Assembly (NCBI RefSeq): GCF_014253065.1
Contig: NZ_JACLZK010000002.1
Location: 496,001 to 560,000 of the forward strand
DNA length: 64,000 nucleotides
Direction: 5' to 3'
From: Campylobacter massiliensis
GTDB lineage: Bacteria > Campylobacterota > Campylobacteria > Campylobacterales > Campylobacteraceae
In this document: piece by piece, positions 46,389-54,988 of the stretch
How the letters are laid out: each line of letters starts with the position of its first letter
Position numbering within the stretch: the stretch's first letter is position 1
Program-made: the position numbers and the translations under genes
The notes under the pieces: model-generated
Told to the model about the DNA's origin: nothing
Database searches by the model: none
Seen by the model: the letters and a program-made list of their open reading frames with translations, nothing else

Positions 46389-46431
46389 TTTTAGCCTTTT
46401 TGGCTGAGATTTTAAACCAAAAAGGCTAAAA
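46389..46431 (-). terminator. 15-bp hairpin between flgK and the next start codon
   Basis: TTTTAGCCTTTTTGG (46389-46403) and CCAAAAAGGCTAAAA (46417-46431) are perfect inverted arms with a 13-base loop. On the minus strand the second arm runs straight into the ATG at 46388. There is no U-run, so it may end flgK transcripts poorly and instead mask the downstream ribosome site. Confidence 0.6.
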
Positions 46432-46442
46432 GAAATTTAAAT

Positions 46443-48296
46443 TTATTGTTTGACGGTTAGCAAGGTATCGAGCATCTTTTCTACGGTCGTGATGATTTTC
46501 GCCGCCGCGCCGTAGCTGCTTTGAAATCGTATGAGATTTGTTAGCTCCTCGTTTAAATTTACGCCGCTAACGGACTGATGTTCGGACATCGCGACCTTAT
46601 GGATGGCGGTGTTTGCGTCGTTTAGGTCGTTGTTTGCCTGCGTCTCGCTAGCTAAATCGGACGTGATGTAGCGGTAGTAGCCCTCGATACTCTCCTGCTT
46701 ATCCGCGTGTTTGTTGGAGTAAAACACGATTTTATTGTATTGCAGCTGCACCATATCGTTTGCGACTTCGTTGTTGCCCGGAGTCGGATTTGAGTAGGCT
46801 TTTAGCTTGTGCGGATTTTCCATCAGCTCGCTTTTTACGCTCATGTTTTTGGCTTTGTCGCCCTCAAATACTCTATTTAGCCCAATGATGCCTGGGAAAT
46901 TCGTGCCTTTATCGATGAAAGCCACGCTGTATTCGCCGGCGTTTCTTTTCGGTATGACGCCAAACGTTCCCCTGCCAGTCGCCGCGTCGTACTGATAGCT
47001 TGCCCGAAAATAATCATCCACGTCGTTTAGCGAATTGTTATCGCCGTTATCGTCGGTGTCTGAGTTAAAATCTCTCACGATAGAGTTACCGCGAGTATTG
47101 TCGTTTATCGAAGTCGAGGCGTTTATGTTTATCGTTTTACGAGCGACCTCTTGGCCTTGGTTGTTATAAACCACGACGTCAAAGCTACCGTGCTTGATGT
47201 CGTTATTAAAATTCATCAGCGTTCTAGAGTCGCTTAGGTCTTTTATCTCGTCTGTTACGGCATTTTCTACGGCCGATCTTGCGTAGATGTTGTTTGTCTC
47301 GTTTATGATGCCTTTGGCGAAGGTATTTAGGTTGTCGATGTATTTTTGTATCGTTCCGTCCTGAAACTCTCCGCTATCATCCATCCTGCGTCCGCGTAGA
47401 TCTAAGGCCGAGCCCAGTTTACCGCCCTGGATACGTCCGTTTAGATCGACCTTTTTGCCGTCCTCTCTCTCAAAATAAACGCCTTTAAAATCGCTTCTGC
47501 CGTTCATTTTGTCTATCTTTAGCGGGTGGTATGTCACGCCGTCAACTATATTAAATCCCGAGATATTTATCTGATGCTTCGTGCCTACGTCCGTTACGGT
47601 CGGATCGACGTTGCTGCCTTGTAGTTCGCCCTTAAATACGCTTATACCCGCAAGCTTTGACATAGCAAGCTCGAGTTGATCGCGTTTGTCGCGCAGATCG
47701 TTTGCTCTAGTGTTGCCCACGGACTCGACGCGTACGATCTCTTTGTTTATCTGCGCGATTTGCTTGGCGTATTTATTTATTTCATTTACGGTAACTTCTA
47801 TCTGCGAGTCCACGTCCTTTTGGATCTTAGTTAGCATGTCGCTAGCTTTGTTGATACTAGTCGAGAGCGTGTTAGCGTTGTTTAGCAAATTTATCTTTTG
47901 CGAGCCCTCGGTCGGGTTTGAAGCGAGATTGTTCCAGGCATTGAAATAATTTTGCAAATCTCTGCCTATGCCAACGCTTTGCAGATCAGGGAAGCGCTGC
48001 GAAATCTCCTCTAAAATTTGCTTTTTGTATTCGGTTGATTCTAAATTTATATTTGAAGTGCGAAGCCTAGCGAATGTAAATTCGTCATGCACGCGCACGA
48101 CCGTATCTACCTGTGTACCCCTGCCGATATCGCCAGGAATATCGTGAAAAGGCTCTCTAGCAGACTGCACGACGCGCTGTCTGGTGTAGTGCTCGCTATC
48201 GGCGTTTGTGATGTTGTGTCCTGTCGTAGTGATCTGCGTTTGCGCGGCGTCTAGTCCGCTAACTCCAATATGTAAAGACGAAAAAATATTAGCCAT
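46443..48296 (-). CDS. flgK: Flagellar hook-filament junction protein FlgK (HAP1)
   Basis: Secreted flagellar structural protein between hook and filament. 617 residues. The N-terminal domain begins IFSSLHIGVSGLDAAQTQITTTGHNITNADSEHYTRQRV, the rod/hook/FlgK motif seen here in short pieces, with helical heptads following. The C-terminal helix SGVNLNEELTNLIRFQSSYGAAAKIITT is typical. The gene order flgM-flgN-flgK matches C. jejuni Cj1464-Cj1466. No signal peptide, as expected for type III export. Confidence 0.93.
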   Translation of the reverse strand: MANIFSSLHIGVSGLDAAQTQITTTGHNITNADSEHYTRQRVVQSAREPFHDIPGDIGRGTQVDTVVRVHDEFTFARLRTSNINLESTEYKKQILEEISQRFPDLQSVGIGRDLQNYFNAWNNLASNPTEGSQKINLLNNANTLSTSINKASDMLTKIQKDVDSQIEVTVNEINKYAKQIAQINKEIVRVESVGNTRANDLRDKRDQLELAMSKLAGISVFKGELQGSNVDPTVTDVGTKHQINISGFNIVDGVTYHPLKIDKMNGRSDFKGVYFEREDGKKVDLNGRIQGGKLGSALDLRGRRMDDSGEFQDGTIQKYIDNLNTFAKGIINETNNIYARSAVENAVTDEIKDLSDSRTLMNFNNDIKHGSFDVVVYNNQGQEVARKTININASTSINDNTRGNSIVRDFNSDTDDNGDNNSLNDVDDYFRASYQYDAATGRGTFGVIPKRNAGEYSVAFIDKGTNFPGIIGLNRVFEGDKAKNMSVKSELMENPHKLKAYSNPTPGNNEVANDMVQLQYNKIVFYSNKHADKQESIEGYYRYITSDLASETQANNDLNDANTAIHKVAMSEHQSVSGVNLNEELTNLIRFQSSYGAAAKIITTVEKMLDTLLTVKQ

Positions 48297-48298
48297 TT

Positions 48299-48727
48299 TT
48301 AAACCCTCGTTTTAAATAAACTTTCAGGCGTCAAGCCCTCTTTGTCGTAGTTGCCGGGCTCGCTTTTAAACATGTTTTTTAGCAAGCTATCGAAAAATTC
48401 TTTCACTCCGACGACGTATTTTGCGTATTCTTTGTTTTTTGAGTAGAGCTCTTCGAGCTTTGAGCGCATAAGCGCGAGAGATGATTTTACCTCATCGTCA
48501 AGGATAGAGCTTAAATTTACCCCGCCGTTTTCCTTTGAGACTCTTAAAAGCTCTTTATCTAGCAGCGATTTTATAGATTCGAATCTTTTAACCAGCTCGT
48601 TTTTGCGCCTTACGCTATCATCGACCTTAGTGTGATCGGCTAGTTTTATCTTTTCTATATCTTCCGTAGTTTGAGCGATGAGTTCGTCTAGCACCCCCAT
48701 CGCCTCATCCAAATATCTTTTAAGCAT
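48299..48727 (-). CDS. FlgN-like flagellar export chaperone
   Basis: 142-residue helical protein just before flgK (2-base gap), in the place where FlgN, chaperone of FlgK and FlgL, is normally found. Long helices rich in Lys, Glu and Leu (YLDEAMGVLDELIAQTTEDI, SKENGGVNLSSILDDEVKSS). FlgN proteins are poorly conserved, so the name rests on position, size and helical character. C. jejuni Cj1465 is equivalent in position. AAAGGAC site. Confidence 0.75.
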   Translation of the reverse strand: MLKRYLDEAMGVLDELIAQTTEDIEKIKLADHTKVDDSVRRKNELVKRFESIKSLLDKELLRVSKENGGVNLSSILDDEVKSSLALMRSKLEELYSKNKEYAKYVVGVKEFFDSLLKNMFKSEPGNYDKEGLTPESLFKTRV

Positions 48728-48762
48728 TTTTGTCCTTTCTTTTTACGCAAGGACAAAAAATC

Positions 48763-48966
48763 TTATAAAAGCGTATCGGCAACGGCTTTTGCAGTCTTGG
48801 ACATATCTAGTTTATATGTTCCGTTTGCGATCTGCTCGGCTATCTTTGCAACCTTGCTTTCTTCTTTGCCTTGTGTTTTTTCCATGTTTTCGCTCTTTTT
48901 TACGTCGTTTGAGCGAGTGATTTGCTGCGGGCTCATGCCCAGTTTAGCTCCCAAAGTTCCTATCAT
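48763..48966 (-). CDS. flgM: Anti-sigma-28 factor FlgM
   Basis: Short inhibitor (67 residues) of the flagellar sigma factor FliA. The C-terminal sigma-binding helices are seen in KVAKIAEQIANGTYKLDMSK and KAVADTLL; the N-terminal half is polar and disordered, as in other FlgM proteins. It lies in the same place in C. jejuni (Cj1464). A candidate sigma28 promoter sits 31 bases upstream of the start codon, which would give the known autoregulatory loop. Confidence 0.88.
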   Translation of the reverse strand: MIGTLGAKLGMSPQQITRSNDVKKSENMEKTQGKEESKVAKIAEQIANGTYKLDMSKTAKAVADTLL

Positions 48967-48996
48967 TTTAAAGCCTTTTTAGATTTGTTAGAAACT

Positions 48997-49023
48997 AAAT
49001 CGGCAAATTTTGAAATTTCTTAA
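48997..49023 (-). promoter_or_regulatory. Candidate sigma28 promoter of flgM
   Basis: Minus strand TTAA (49020-49023), 15 bases, then GCCGATTT (48997-49004). This fits the flagellar consensus TAAA-N15-GCCGATAA and the C. jejuni -10 CGATWT. The -35 overlaps the flgJ stop codon. Confidence 0.7.
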
Positions 49024-49331
49024 GCCCTTTCTTTCAAATAATTGAATAAAAGTTCGCTAAAGCCTAAATTTCCGCTCAGAGCCTTACTCATCGTGTCGTT
49101 ATACATCGAGTGATAGATCTCGTCTCCGGCATCCTTGCCGAATAACGGATTTTCATCCTTTAGCGCGATATCTAGCACGCTTTTAACCAAAAACGCCTCA
49201 AAAGCGTCGGTTTGCTCTTTTAAAAGTGCGTCTTGCTCGCTTTGAGGCTTATCCGTGCGTCTATTTTCGATAGAGCTCGTGGCAAATTTATTATACGAGC
49301 TTAAAGCCGCCGAAGTATCTACGTTTAACAT
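49020..49331 (-). CDS. FlgJ-like rod-binding protein (no muramidase domain)
   Basis: 103 residues matching only the N-terminal rod-capping domain of FlgJ: EQTDAFEAFLVKSVLDIALKD, then FGKDAGDEIYHSMYNDTMSKAL and LGFSELLFNYL. The C-terminal peptidoglycan hydrolase domain of the enterobacterial protein is absent, as is usual in epsilonproteobacteria. Its ATG overlaps the flgI stop codon (TAATG), so translation is coupled. Confidence 0.87.
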   Translation of the reverse strand: MLNVDTSAALSSYNKFATSSIENRRTDKPQSEQDALLKEQTDAFEAFLVKSVLDIALKDENPLFGKDAGDEIYHSMYNDTMSKALSGNLGFSELLFNYLKERA

Positions 49332-50392
49332 TATATTATCTCCAAATTTACATGTATGGCGCCCACGCGTTTTAGATTTTCCATTATCGCGATGATATCG
49401 CTAGGCGTCGCGCCCATCTTACTTAGCGCTCTTGCGACGCTAGCTACGGTTGTTTTTTCGCCGCTGATTTTTAGCATATTGGTTAGCGGATCTACCGCTG
49501 CGCCGTCTTGCAAGTCGATTGTTTGCCCGTTTGCAGCCATATCGCCATACGAGCTAGGTTCTATCTTTATCGTGATATCTCTGTGCGTGATGACGACTGG
49601 ATCGACCGTGATATTTATACCGCTTACTATCGTGCCGGTGCGCTCGTCGATTACGATTTTATCTAGCGCTTTATAATCCACGTCCAAATTTAATACCTTA
49701 GCGATAAACTCGACCGCGTTTGAGCCTTCCGGTTTTAATACTTTGATGGTTCTAGAGTCGATAGCCGTCGCAGTTTCGCCGCCTAGATTTAAATTTACGG
49801 CTCTTTGGATATTTGAAGCGGTGTCGAAATTTGACTCTTTAAGGCTTAAAAATATCGCTTCTTGATTATAGATATCATACGCTATCTCGCGCTCCACGAT
49901 CGCGCCGCTTGGGATCGTACCTGCAGTTACGTGGTTGCCGTCCTTGCTTGCTCCACCGCGAGACGCCGTCTTACCGCCTATAGTTAGCGAGCCCTGTGCT
50001 AGGGCGTAAATGTCACCGTCCACGCCCTTAAGCGGAGTCATCAAAAGCGTTCCGCCCTGCAGGCTCTTTGCATCGCCAATAGATGAGATCACGACATCAA
50101 GCTTATCGCCCTGCCTAGCAAACGGCGGTAGCTTTGCGATAACCATAACCGCAGCGGTATTTTTTGATTTGATGTCGTCTGGCTTGATTTTTACGTTCAC
50201 GCTTTGAAGCATATTTGAAAGAGACTGGATCGTAAACTCCGAGCTACTGCCGTCGCCAGAGCCGTTTAGACCGACTACGAGGCCGTATCCAATCAGCTGA
50301 TTTTCCCTCACGCCCACGACGTTTGCGATGTCTTTTATCTGCGCCGCAAAAGCCGATATGGCAATGGTTAGCAAGCATACCGCTAGTTTCAT
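49331..50392 (-). CDS. flgI: Flagellar P-ring protein FlgI
   Basis: Forms the periplasmic P-ring around the rod. About 353 residues from the ATG at 50392, chosen because AAGGA lies upstream and a signal peptide MKLAVCLLTIAISAFA follows; the frame extends 13 codons further up. Typical are IKDIANVVGVRENQLIGYGLVVGL in pieces, FARQGDKLDV, GGTLLMTPLKGVDG and the C-terminal GATPSDIIAIMENLKRVGAIHV. First gene of the flgI-J-M-N-K unit, with a sigma54 promoter in front. Confidence 0.94.
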   Translation of the reverse strand: MKLAVCLLTIAISAFAAQIKDIANVVGVRENQLIGYGLVVGLNGSGDGSSSEFTIQSLSNMLQSVNVKIKPDDIKSKNTAAVMVIAKLPPFARQGDKLDVVISSIGDAKSLQGGTLLMTPLKGVDGDIYALAQGSLTIGGKTASRGGASKDGNHVTAGTIPSGAIVEREIAYDIYNQEAIFLSLKESNFDTASNIQRAVNLNLGGETATAIDSRTIKVLKPEGSNAVEFIAKVLNLDVDYKALDKIVIDERTGTIVSGINITVDPVVITHRDITIKIEPSSYGDMAANGQTIDLQDGAAVDPLTNMLKISGEKTTVASVARALSKMGATPSDIIAIMENLKRVGAIHVNLEII

Positions 50393-50427
50393 TTTAGTCC
50401 TTAAATTTATATTTTCAAGGACAAAAA

Positions 50428-50442
50428 GCAATTAGCATTCCA
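50428..50442 (-). promoter_or_regulatory. Candidate sigma54 promoter of flgI
   Basis: On the minus strand TTGGAATGCTAATTGCTTT holds GG, exactly ten bases, then GC, as needed for -24/-12 promoters. Predicted start near 50416, 24 bases before the flgI ATG. Middle flagellar genes of C. jejuni use RpoN/FlgR. Confidence 0.75.
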
Positions 50443-50460
50443 AATTTGAAACAAAAATTT

Positions 50461-51027
50461 TTAAGAATAGTAGCTAAGCGAAGTATTTCCGAATTTTTTA
50501 GATTTTAAAAGCGTAAACGCGCCGATGTTTTCAGGTAAATTTAGATGGCTGGCATGCTCGAAAGCGATCAGATAAATTTTGTCTTTTGGCAAATTTCTCG
50601 CCAAATTTACGCACTTTTCATAAACGTCCGCAAAGCCGTCCCTGATATCAAAAGGCGGATCAAGATACAAGATAACGGGCAAATTTTGCCTAGCGACGAT
50701 GGCGGGAGTAGCGTCAAAAGTATCGCCGTTTACGATTTCCAGCTCGTCGCCGATAAGCTTAGCGTTTTGTAGCGAGATTTTGTAGGCGTTTTTGTCGATT
50801 TCTACCGCGTAGGCCTTTGTCGCGCCGTTACTTAGCGCTTCTGCGGCCATGAGCGCGCTACCGCCGAAAGCCTCGATAAAAACCTTACCCGCTAGCTCGT
50901 AGCGAAACGAATCAAAAAACGAACCCTTGACGATGCTTTTGGTGCTTCTTGTTGTTTGAAGCGAGGGCAAAAGCAGCTTTTTACCTTTAAATTTGCCGCT
51001 TGATATAGTCGCGTAGAGATTTTTCAA
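50461..51027 (-). CDS. RsmD-like 16S rRNA methyltransferase
   Basis: SAM-dependent N2-guanine methyltransferase of 188 residues, like RsmD, which methylates G966 of 16S rRNA. N-terminal ISSGKFKGKKLLLPS, SAM site EAFGGSALMAAEALSNGA, and catalytic LYLDPPFD. It lies upstream of flgI as in C. jejuni (Cj1461). TTG start overlapping the end of the upstream gene, with AAGGAAAG as ribosome site. Confidence 0.87.
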   Translation of the reverse strand: MKNLYATISSGKFKGKKLLLPSLQTTRSTKSIVKGSFFDSFRYELAGKVFIEAFGGSALMAAEALSNGATKAYAVEIDKNAYKISLQNAKLIGDELEIVNGDTFDATPAIVARQNLPVILYLDPPFDIRDGFADVYEKCVNLARNLPKDKIYLIAFEHASHLNLPENIGAFTLLKSKKFGNTSLSYYS

Positions 51028-51410
51028 CGAGCTTTCCTTAGAATCGCGAGTAGCTCTTCTTTAAATTTATCTATCAAATTTGAAACCTCAAGCTCCAAAT
51101 TTGAACCGTTATGCGGCGCGGATTCTTCTTTTATAACAAATGCGGGCAAGGTCGTGCGAGAGGGCGCGACGGGTTCTGAAAACTGGATCGCCGAGTAAAA
51201 CTCCTCAAGCGCGGAGATAAGGGCCTCTTTACTAAAAGGGATTTTTAGATGAGGCGAGCGCTCGGCGATCACGAAAACGGGCTTTTTGGCCTCTATCTTT
51301 TTGTCCGCCACGATAAAATCGCAATCTTTTCTAGGCGAGATAAAATCTCTCAAAAATAGCCTTAGCGACTCCTCGAGCAAAATACAGTCGCACTCAAACG
51401 AAATTTTCAC
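51024..51410 (-). CDS. Conserved small protein next to flgI, unknown
   Basis: 128 residues. Begins KISFECDCILLEESLRLFLRDF, with a short alpha/beta domain (FIVADKK, KPVFVIAER), a proline/serine linker near 75-95 and a C-terminal helix LEVSNLIDKFKEELLAILRK. No motif known to me. The same position is filled in C. jejuni by Cj1460. The N-terminal part resembles a receiver-like fold lacking phosphorylation residues, but this is weak. GTG start with a strong AAGGAG. Confidence 0.7.
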   Translation of the reverse strand: MKISFECDCILLEESLRLFLRDFISPRKDCDFIVADKKIEAKKPVFVIAERSPHLKIPFSKEALISALEEFYSAIQFSEPVAPSRTTLPAFVIKEESAPHNGSNLELEVSNLIDKFKEELLAILRKAR

Positions 51411-51499
51411 AAACTCTCCTTTTTCTCGCCTTGATTTAGGCTGGATTTTAACAAATTTATGCGAAAATTTAAATTAAGCAAAAAATTCCCGAACGGGGC

Positions 51500-51526
51500 T
51501 AAAAAAATTTGCAAATTTGACGATAT
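51500..51526 (+). promoter_or_regulatory. Candidate sigma28 promoter of flaG-fliD
   Basis: TAAA (51500-51503), 15 bases, then GACGATAT (51519-51526). The -10 core CGATAT fits the C. jejuni FliA consensus CGATWT. 31 bases before the flaG ATG. Confidence 0.75.
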
Positions 51527-51556
51527 AGAAGCTAGCAAATATTCAAAGGAGAAAAT

Positions 51557-51928
51557 ATGGAAATTTTCAAAGTAGCGAGCCAATCGATGGCAAACGTAGC
51601 TACAAGCTCGCACGCGCAAAGCTCTACGCAAACTAGAGAGGTCGAAAGGACGCAGATCCAGCAAGACGCAACCCAAAATTTAACCGAGCAAAATAACGAA
51701 ACGCTAAATGAAAAAGTAAAAGAAGCCACCGAAAAGCTAAATAGACAGATGGAAGATCTAGGCACTAGCATACGCTTTGGCTATAACGACAAGATAGAGG
51801 CCATGTACGTAAACGTGATGGAGATGAAAACCGGCGACGTAATCCGCAAAATTCCGACCGAACAAGCTATGAAACTAAGCGAATATTTTAGAGAGGCGGT
51901 CGGAGTTTTATTTGACAAGGAGAGTTAA
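51557..51928 (+). CDS. flaG: FlaG family flagellar protein
   Basis: 123 residues. The N-terminal half is polar and Gln/Thr-rich. The FlaG domain follows (about 62-120): KLNRQMEDLGTSIRFGYNDK, then VMEMKTGDVIRKIPTEQAMKL. FlaG affects filament length in Campylobacter. AAGGAG site. First of flaG-fliD-fliS-fliT, the same order as C. jejuni Cj0547-Cj0550, and 2 bases before fliD. Confidence 0.9.
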   Translation: MEIFKVASQSMANVATSSHAQSSTQTREVERTQIQQDATQNLTEQNNETLNEKVKEATEKLNRQMEDLGTSIRFGYNDKIEAMYVNVMEMKTGDVIRKIPTEQAMKLSEYFREAVGVLFDKES

Positions 51929-51930
51929 AA

Positions 51931-53664
51931 ATGGCGCTAGGTAAAGTTTCTTCGCTTGGCTTTGGCAGCCAGGTTTTAACGCAGGAAGTTATAGATAAGC
52001 TAAAAGCCGCCGACGAAGCGGGTCAGATAAAACCAGTAAGCACAAAGATCACTGCAAATGCGACAAAACAAAAAGACCTAACGGCTCTAAAAACGCTGAT
52101 AGGTACTTTTCGCTCCTCGGTTTCAACTCTGGCAGACGATAGCTCGTATCAAAAAAGAACGACTAGTTCGGACGGCAAAAGCGCAGATATAAGCGTAAGC
52201 TCGGGCGTCGCGGTACAAGATATCGAGATAGACGTTAAGCAACTAGCTAAAAAAGACGTTTATCAAAGCACCAAATTTGCCACCTCAAGCTCGTTTATCG
52301 GCAAAAACGGAACCTTTGGCGTAAAAGTCGGAGGTCAAACCTATAAGATCGAAGTCAAAAGCTCAACCACGTTAGAAGAGCTAGCCGATAAAATCAACGA
52401 GGTCACAAACGGTGCCGTCTCGGCAAAAGCGATGAAGGTCGGTGGCGAAGATCCGTATCAGCTTATATTGCAATCAAAAGAAACGGGCGCGGAAAACAAA
52501 GTCGAGCTAACAAACGTCGACGACGACGGCAACGCCCTAAGCGGCGCAGACGATGTTTTGGGTAAACTCGGCTGGGATAGCGCAAATATCGCAAATAACA
52601 AAATCTCGACCGCGCAAGACGCCGAGTTCGTCTACAACGGCATCACGATAAAACGAAGCGGCAACGAGGTAAAAGATCTAAATTTAGGAATGACGATAAA
52701 GCTAAAAGATACCGGCAAGACGACTTTTAGCGTCAAAGAGGACACGAGCGCGATAAAAGAGAGCATGCAAAGCATGGTAACGGCGTACAACAATCTCGTA
52801 AACAACCTAAAAGTCGCTACCGATTACGATTCGGATACGAAAAAATCGGGCACTTTTCAAGGCGTGAGCGAGATAAATACGATAAAATCGACGCTAAATA
52901 AAATTTTATTCAGCAATCAGACCTACACCAAGGACAACGTGACCAAGACGGCAAATTTAGCCGACTACGGTCTAAGTTTAAACAAAGAAGGTTTGCTAGA
53001 GCTAGATAGCTCAAAACTCGGCAAAAAACTAGATGAGGATTTGCAAAGCGTCCAAAAAATATTTGCCGGCGGTACCACCTACGGTACGGCTCAAGTCCTT
53101 AGCTCAAAACCGGTAGATAGCGGAGCGCTCACTATCGGCGGCGACGATCTCGTGATAAACGGCAAAAAGATAAATTTAGCCGCTACGCCTGCGTCAAATT
53201 CGGCAAAAGAAAACGCGCTAGCGCTGCTAAAAGCTATAAACGACGCTGGGATATCGGGCGTACAAGCGACGCTAACCGCAAACGAAGACGGCATCATGCT
53301 AAAAACGACAAACGGCACCGCCATAGATATAAAAGGCTCTACCGCAGCGCTAAATGCAGTTGGCTTTAGCGAATCGACGGTAACGCCGAAAAACACGACC
53401 GTAAACGGGATATTTTCGTCAACCAAAAAGGCGGTAGACAGGCTAATCAACTCAAAAGACGGCTCTTTAACCAAATACGGCCAAAGCCTAGTAGACGAGA
53501 AAAAGTCGCTGGACTCGGAAAAAGAAAAAACGCAAAAGTCGCTGGACGCAAAATACGCCACGATGGAAGAGCGATTTTTGGCGTACGATAAGATCATCAG
53601 CAAACTAAATAACGAATTTTCGTCGTTAAAATCGATGATCGAAGCCGAATATAATAAGAAGTAA
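51931..53664 (+). CDS. fliD: Flagellar filament cap protein FliD (HAP2)
   Basis: Caps the growing filament and helps flagellin fold. 577 residues. N-terminal coiled region LGFGSQVLTQEVIDKLKAAD, FliD_N domain to about 100, a beta-rich middle with flagellin-type inserts, and a C-terminal FliD_C region ending in a coiled coil EEKTQKSLDAKY and MEERFLAYDKIISKLNNEFSSL. No signal peptide, as expected for type III export. Confidence 0.94.
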   Translation: MALGKVSSLGFGSQVLTQEVIDKLKAADEAGQIKPVSTKITANATKQKDLTALKTLIGTFRSSVSTLADDSSYQKRTTSSDGKSADISVSSGVAVQDIEIDVKQLAKKDVYQSTKFATSSSFIGKNGTFGVKVGGQTYKIEVKSSTTLEELADKINEVTNGAVSAKAMKVGGEDPYQLILQSKETGAENKVELTNVDDDGNALSGADDVLGKLGWDSANIANNKISTAQDAEFVYNGITIKRSGNEVKDLNLGMTIKLKDTGKTTFSVKEDTSAIKESMQSMVTAYNNLVNNLKVATDYDSDTKKSGTFQGVSEINTIKSTLNKILFSNQTYTKDNVTKTANLADYGLSLNKEGLLELDSSKLGKKLDEDLQSVQKIFAGGTTYGTAQVLSSKPVDSGALTIGGDDLVINGKKINLAATPASNSAKENALALLKAINDAGISGVQATLTANEDGIMLKTTNGTAIDIKGSTAALNAVGFSESTVTPKNTTVNGIFSSTKKAVDRLINSKDGSLTKYGQSLVDEKKSLDSEKEKTQKSLDAKYATMEERFLAYDKIISKLNNEFSSLKSMIEAEYNKK

Positions 53665-53675
53665 AAGGTAAATTT

Positions 53676-54068
53676 ATGCAATACAACACTGCACACGCGG
53701 CGTATTCGCAAAACGCGGTAGGCGGCATCGAGTCGCCTACTAAGCTCATCGAGATGCTTTACGAGGGCGTTTTGAGATTTATTTTTAGAGCTAGAAAAGC
53801 GATGCAAGATAACGACGTGGAGAAAAAAGTATATTTTATAAACCGCACGAACGCAATCTTTATCGAGCTTTTAAACTCGCTAGACTACAACCAAGGCAAC
53901 GTCGCGCACTATCTAAGCGGCCTTTATACGAGGCAGATCCAGCTACTGTCGATGGCAAATATAAACAACGACGAGCAGAGTCTAAATGAGGTCGTGAGCG
54001 TAACCAAGCAGCTGCTTGAAGCGTGGAAAGAGACGACGAACACGGGGCGGGCCGATGTGGCTGGATGA
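53676..54068 (+). CDS. fliS: Flagellin export chaperone FliS
   Basis: 130-residue helical chaperone that binds the flagellin C-terminus. Begins YNTAHAAYSQNAVGGIESPT, then KLIEMLYEGVLRFIFRARKAM, the conserved helix, and LNSLDYNQGNVAHYLSGLYTRQI. Overlaps the next gene by 14 bases. Confidence 0.94.
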   Translation: MQYNTAHAAYSQNAVGGIESPTKLIEMLYEGVLRFIFRARKAMQDNDVEKKVYFINRTNAIFIELLNSLDYNQGNVAHYLSGLYTRQIQLLSMANINNDEQSLNEVVSVTKQLLEAWKETTNTGRADVAG

Positions 54069-54273
54069 GCTCAAAATCGCCGTCGCTAACGATGACGCGG
54101 AGGCTATCGCGGCGCTAGCGGACGAGATGCCTAGTAAATTTGATAGCTTAGAGGAAGCCCTTCAAGCTCAGGAACTCCTCGGCGCAGCGATAAATTTGAT
54201 ACAAAAAAACAAAACCGAACTCGGCAAAGAGCTAGAAAAACTAAAAAACGTAAAAAAATACATGGCGTCGTAA
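54055..54273 (+). CDS. FliT-like small helical flagellar protein
   Basis: 72 residues from ATG 54055, which overlaps the fliS end by 14 bases. All-helical with EEALQAQELLGAAINLIQKN and a lysine-rich end. The position after fliS is that of fliT chaperones and of C. jejuni Cj0550. The frame extends 13 codons further upstream inside fliS, but that part is arginine-rich and not likely to be used. Name is by position only. Confidence 0.72.
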   Translation: MWLDELKIAVANDDAEAIAALADEMPSKFDSLEEALQAQELLGAAINLIQKNKTELGKELEKLKNVKKYMAS

Positions 54274-54345
54274 GTAAATTTGACCGCATTTACGGCGCTT
54301 TTATCTCAAATTCTCCTCTAAATTTTTATCCCTCAAAGGCAAAAT

Positions 54346-54762
54346 ATGACGAAAAGCGACGTAAAGGACGCTTTAAAAAGCAGATTCGGCGCGGAGATAG
54401 CGGGCGACTTTCGAGTGCTAAAGGAGCGCGAGCTGGCCGAATTTAACGATGAAGCAAAATTCGTCTTTGAAGGCGAGAGTAAGATACTGCGAGAGTTTTA
54501 TATCTTTGCAGATACGGGCGTAGGCGATCTTTGGCTTGTCCGCCTAAATGACGGCAAGGTCGCTTTTTATGATCACGACGCCGGATATCTCTGCGCGTCA
54601 AATTTGGTTAAATTTGATCTGGATATGACGGGCTGGCTTAAGATCGCCGAGATGTTTGGAAAATTTGAAACCATAAACGAGCCAAACGACGAACAAAAAT
54701 CTAAATTTAAGCTAGCCGTTAGCGCCTTATGTTCGCAAATTTTAGAGATTTGGGATATTTAG
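54346..54762 (+). CDS. SUKH/SMI1-like small protein, unknown
   Basis: 138 residues, cytoplasmic. The middle reads FADTGVGDLWLVRLNDGKVAFYDHDAG when joined from pieces FADTGVGDLWLV and NDGKVAFYDHD, a pattern typical of SUKH (SMI1/KNR4) domains, many of which are immunity proteins to nuclease toxins. No toxin gene is next to it. ATG with AAAGGC. A housekeeping role in this family also exists. Family call is moderate. Confidence 0.55.
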   Translation: MTKSDVKDALKSRFGAEIAGDFRVLKERELAEFNDEAKFVFEGESKILREFYIFADTGVGDLWLVRLNDGKVAFYDHDAGYLCASNLVKFDLDMTGWLKIAEMFGKFETINEPNDEQKSKFKLAVSALCSQILEIWDI

Positions 54763-54908
54763 GATCTAAAACGCGCCTTATACCGTTTCAAATTTAAACC
54801 CTGTCCGCAGTCGTCAAATTTAAACCCGATTCCGCCTCGCCAAATTTGATTAAATTTTACTTCGCCGCGCGGTTGACGCAAACCTCAGCTTAAATTTGTC
54901 AAAATCTC

Positions 54909-54938
54909 GCAAAACGCGCCGTCAAGATAGCGTTTTGC
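54909..54938. repeat. 9-bp hairpin beyond the rnpB 3' end
   Basis: GCAAAACGC at 54909-54917 and GCGTTTTGC at 54930-54938, perfect arms, 12-base loop. It could end the plus-strand gene at 54346 or the rnpB transcript; no U-run. Confidence 0.5.
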
Positions 54939-54988
54939 CACAGTAAAAACACGTAAATTTAAAAATTTGATGAAATAAAAGTAGTAAA

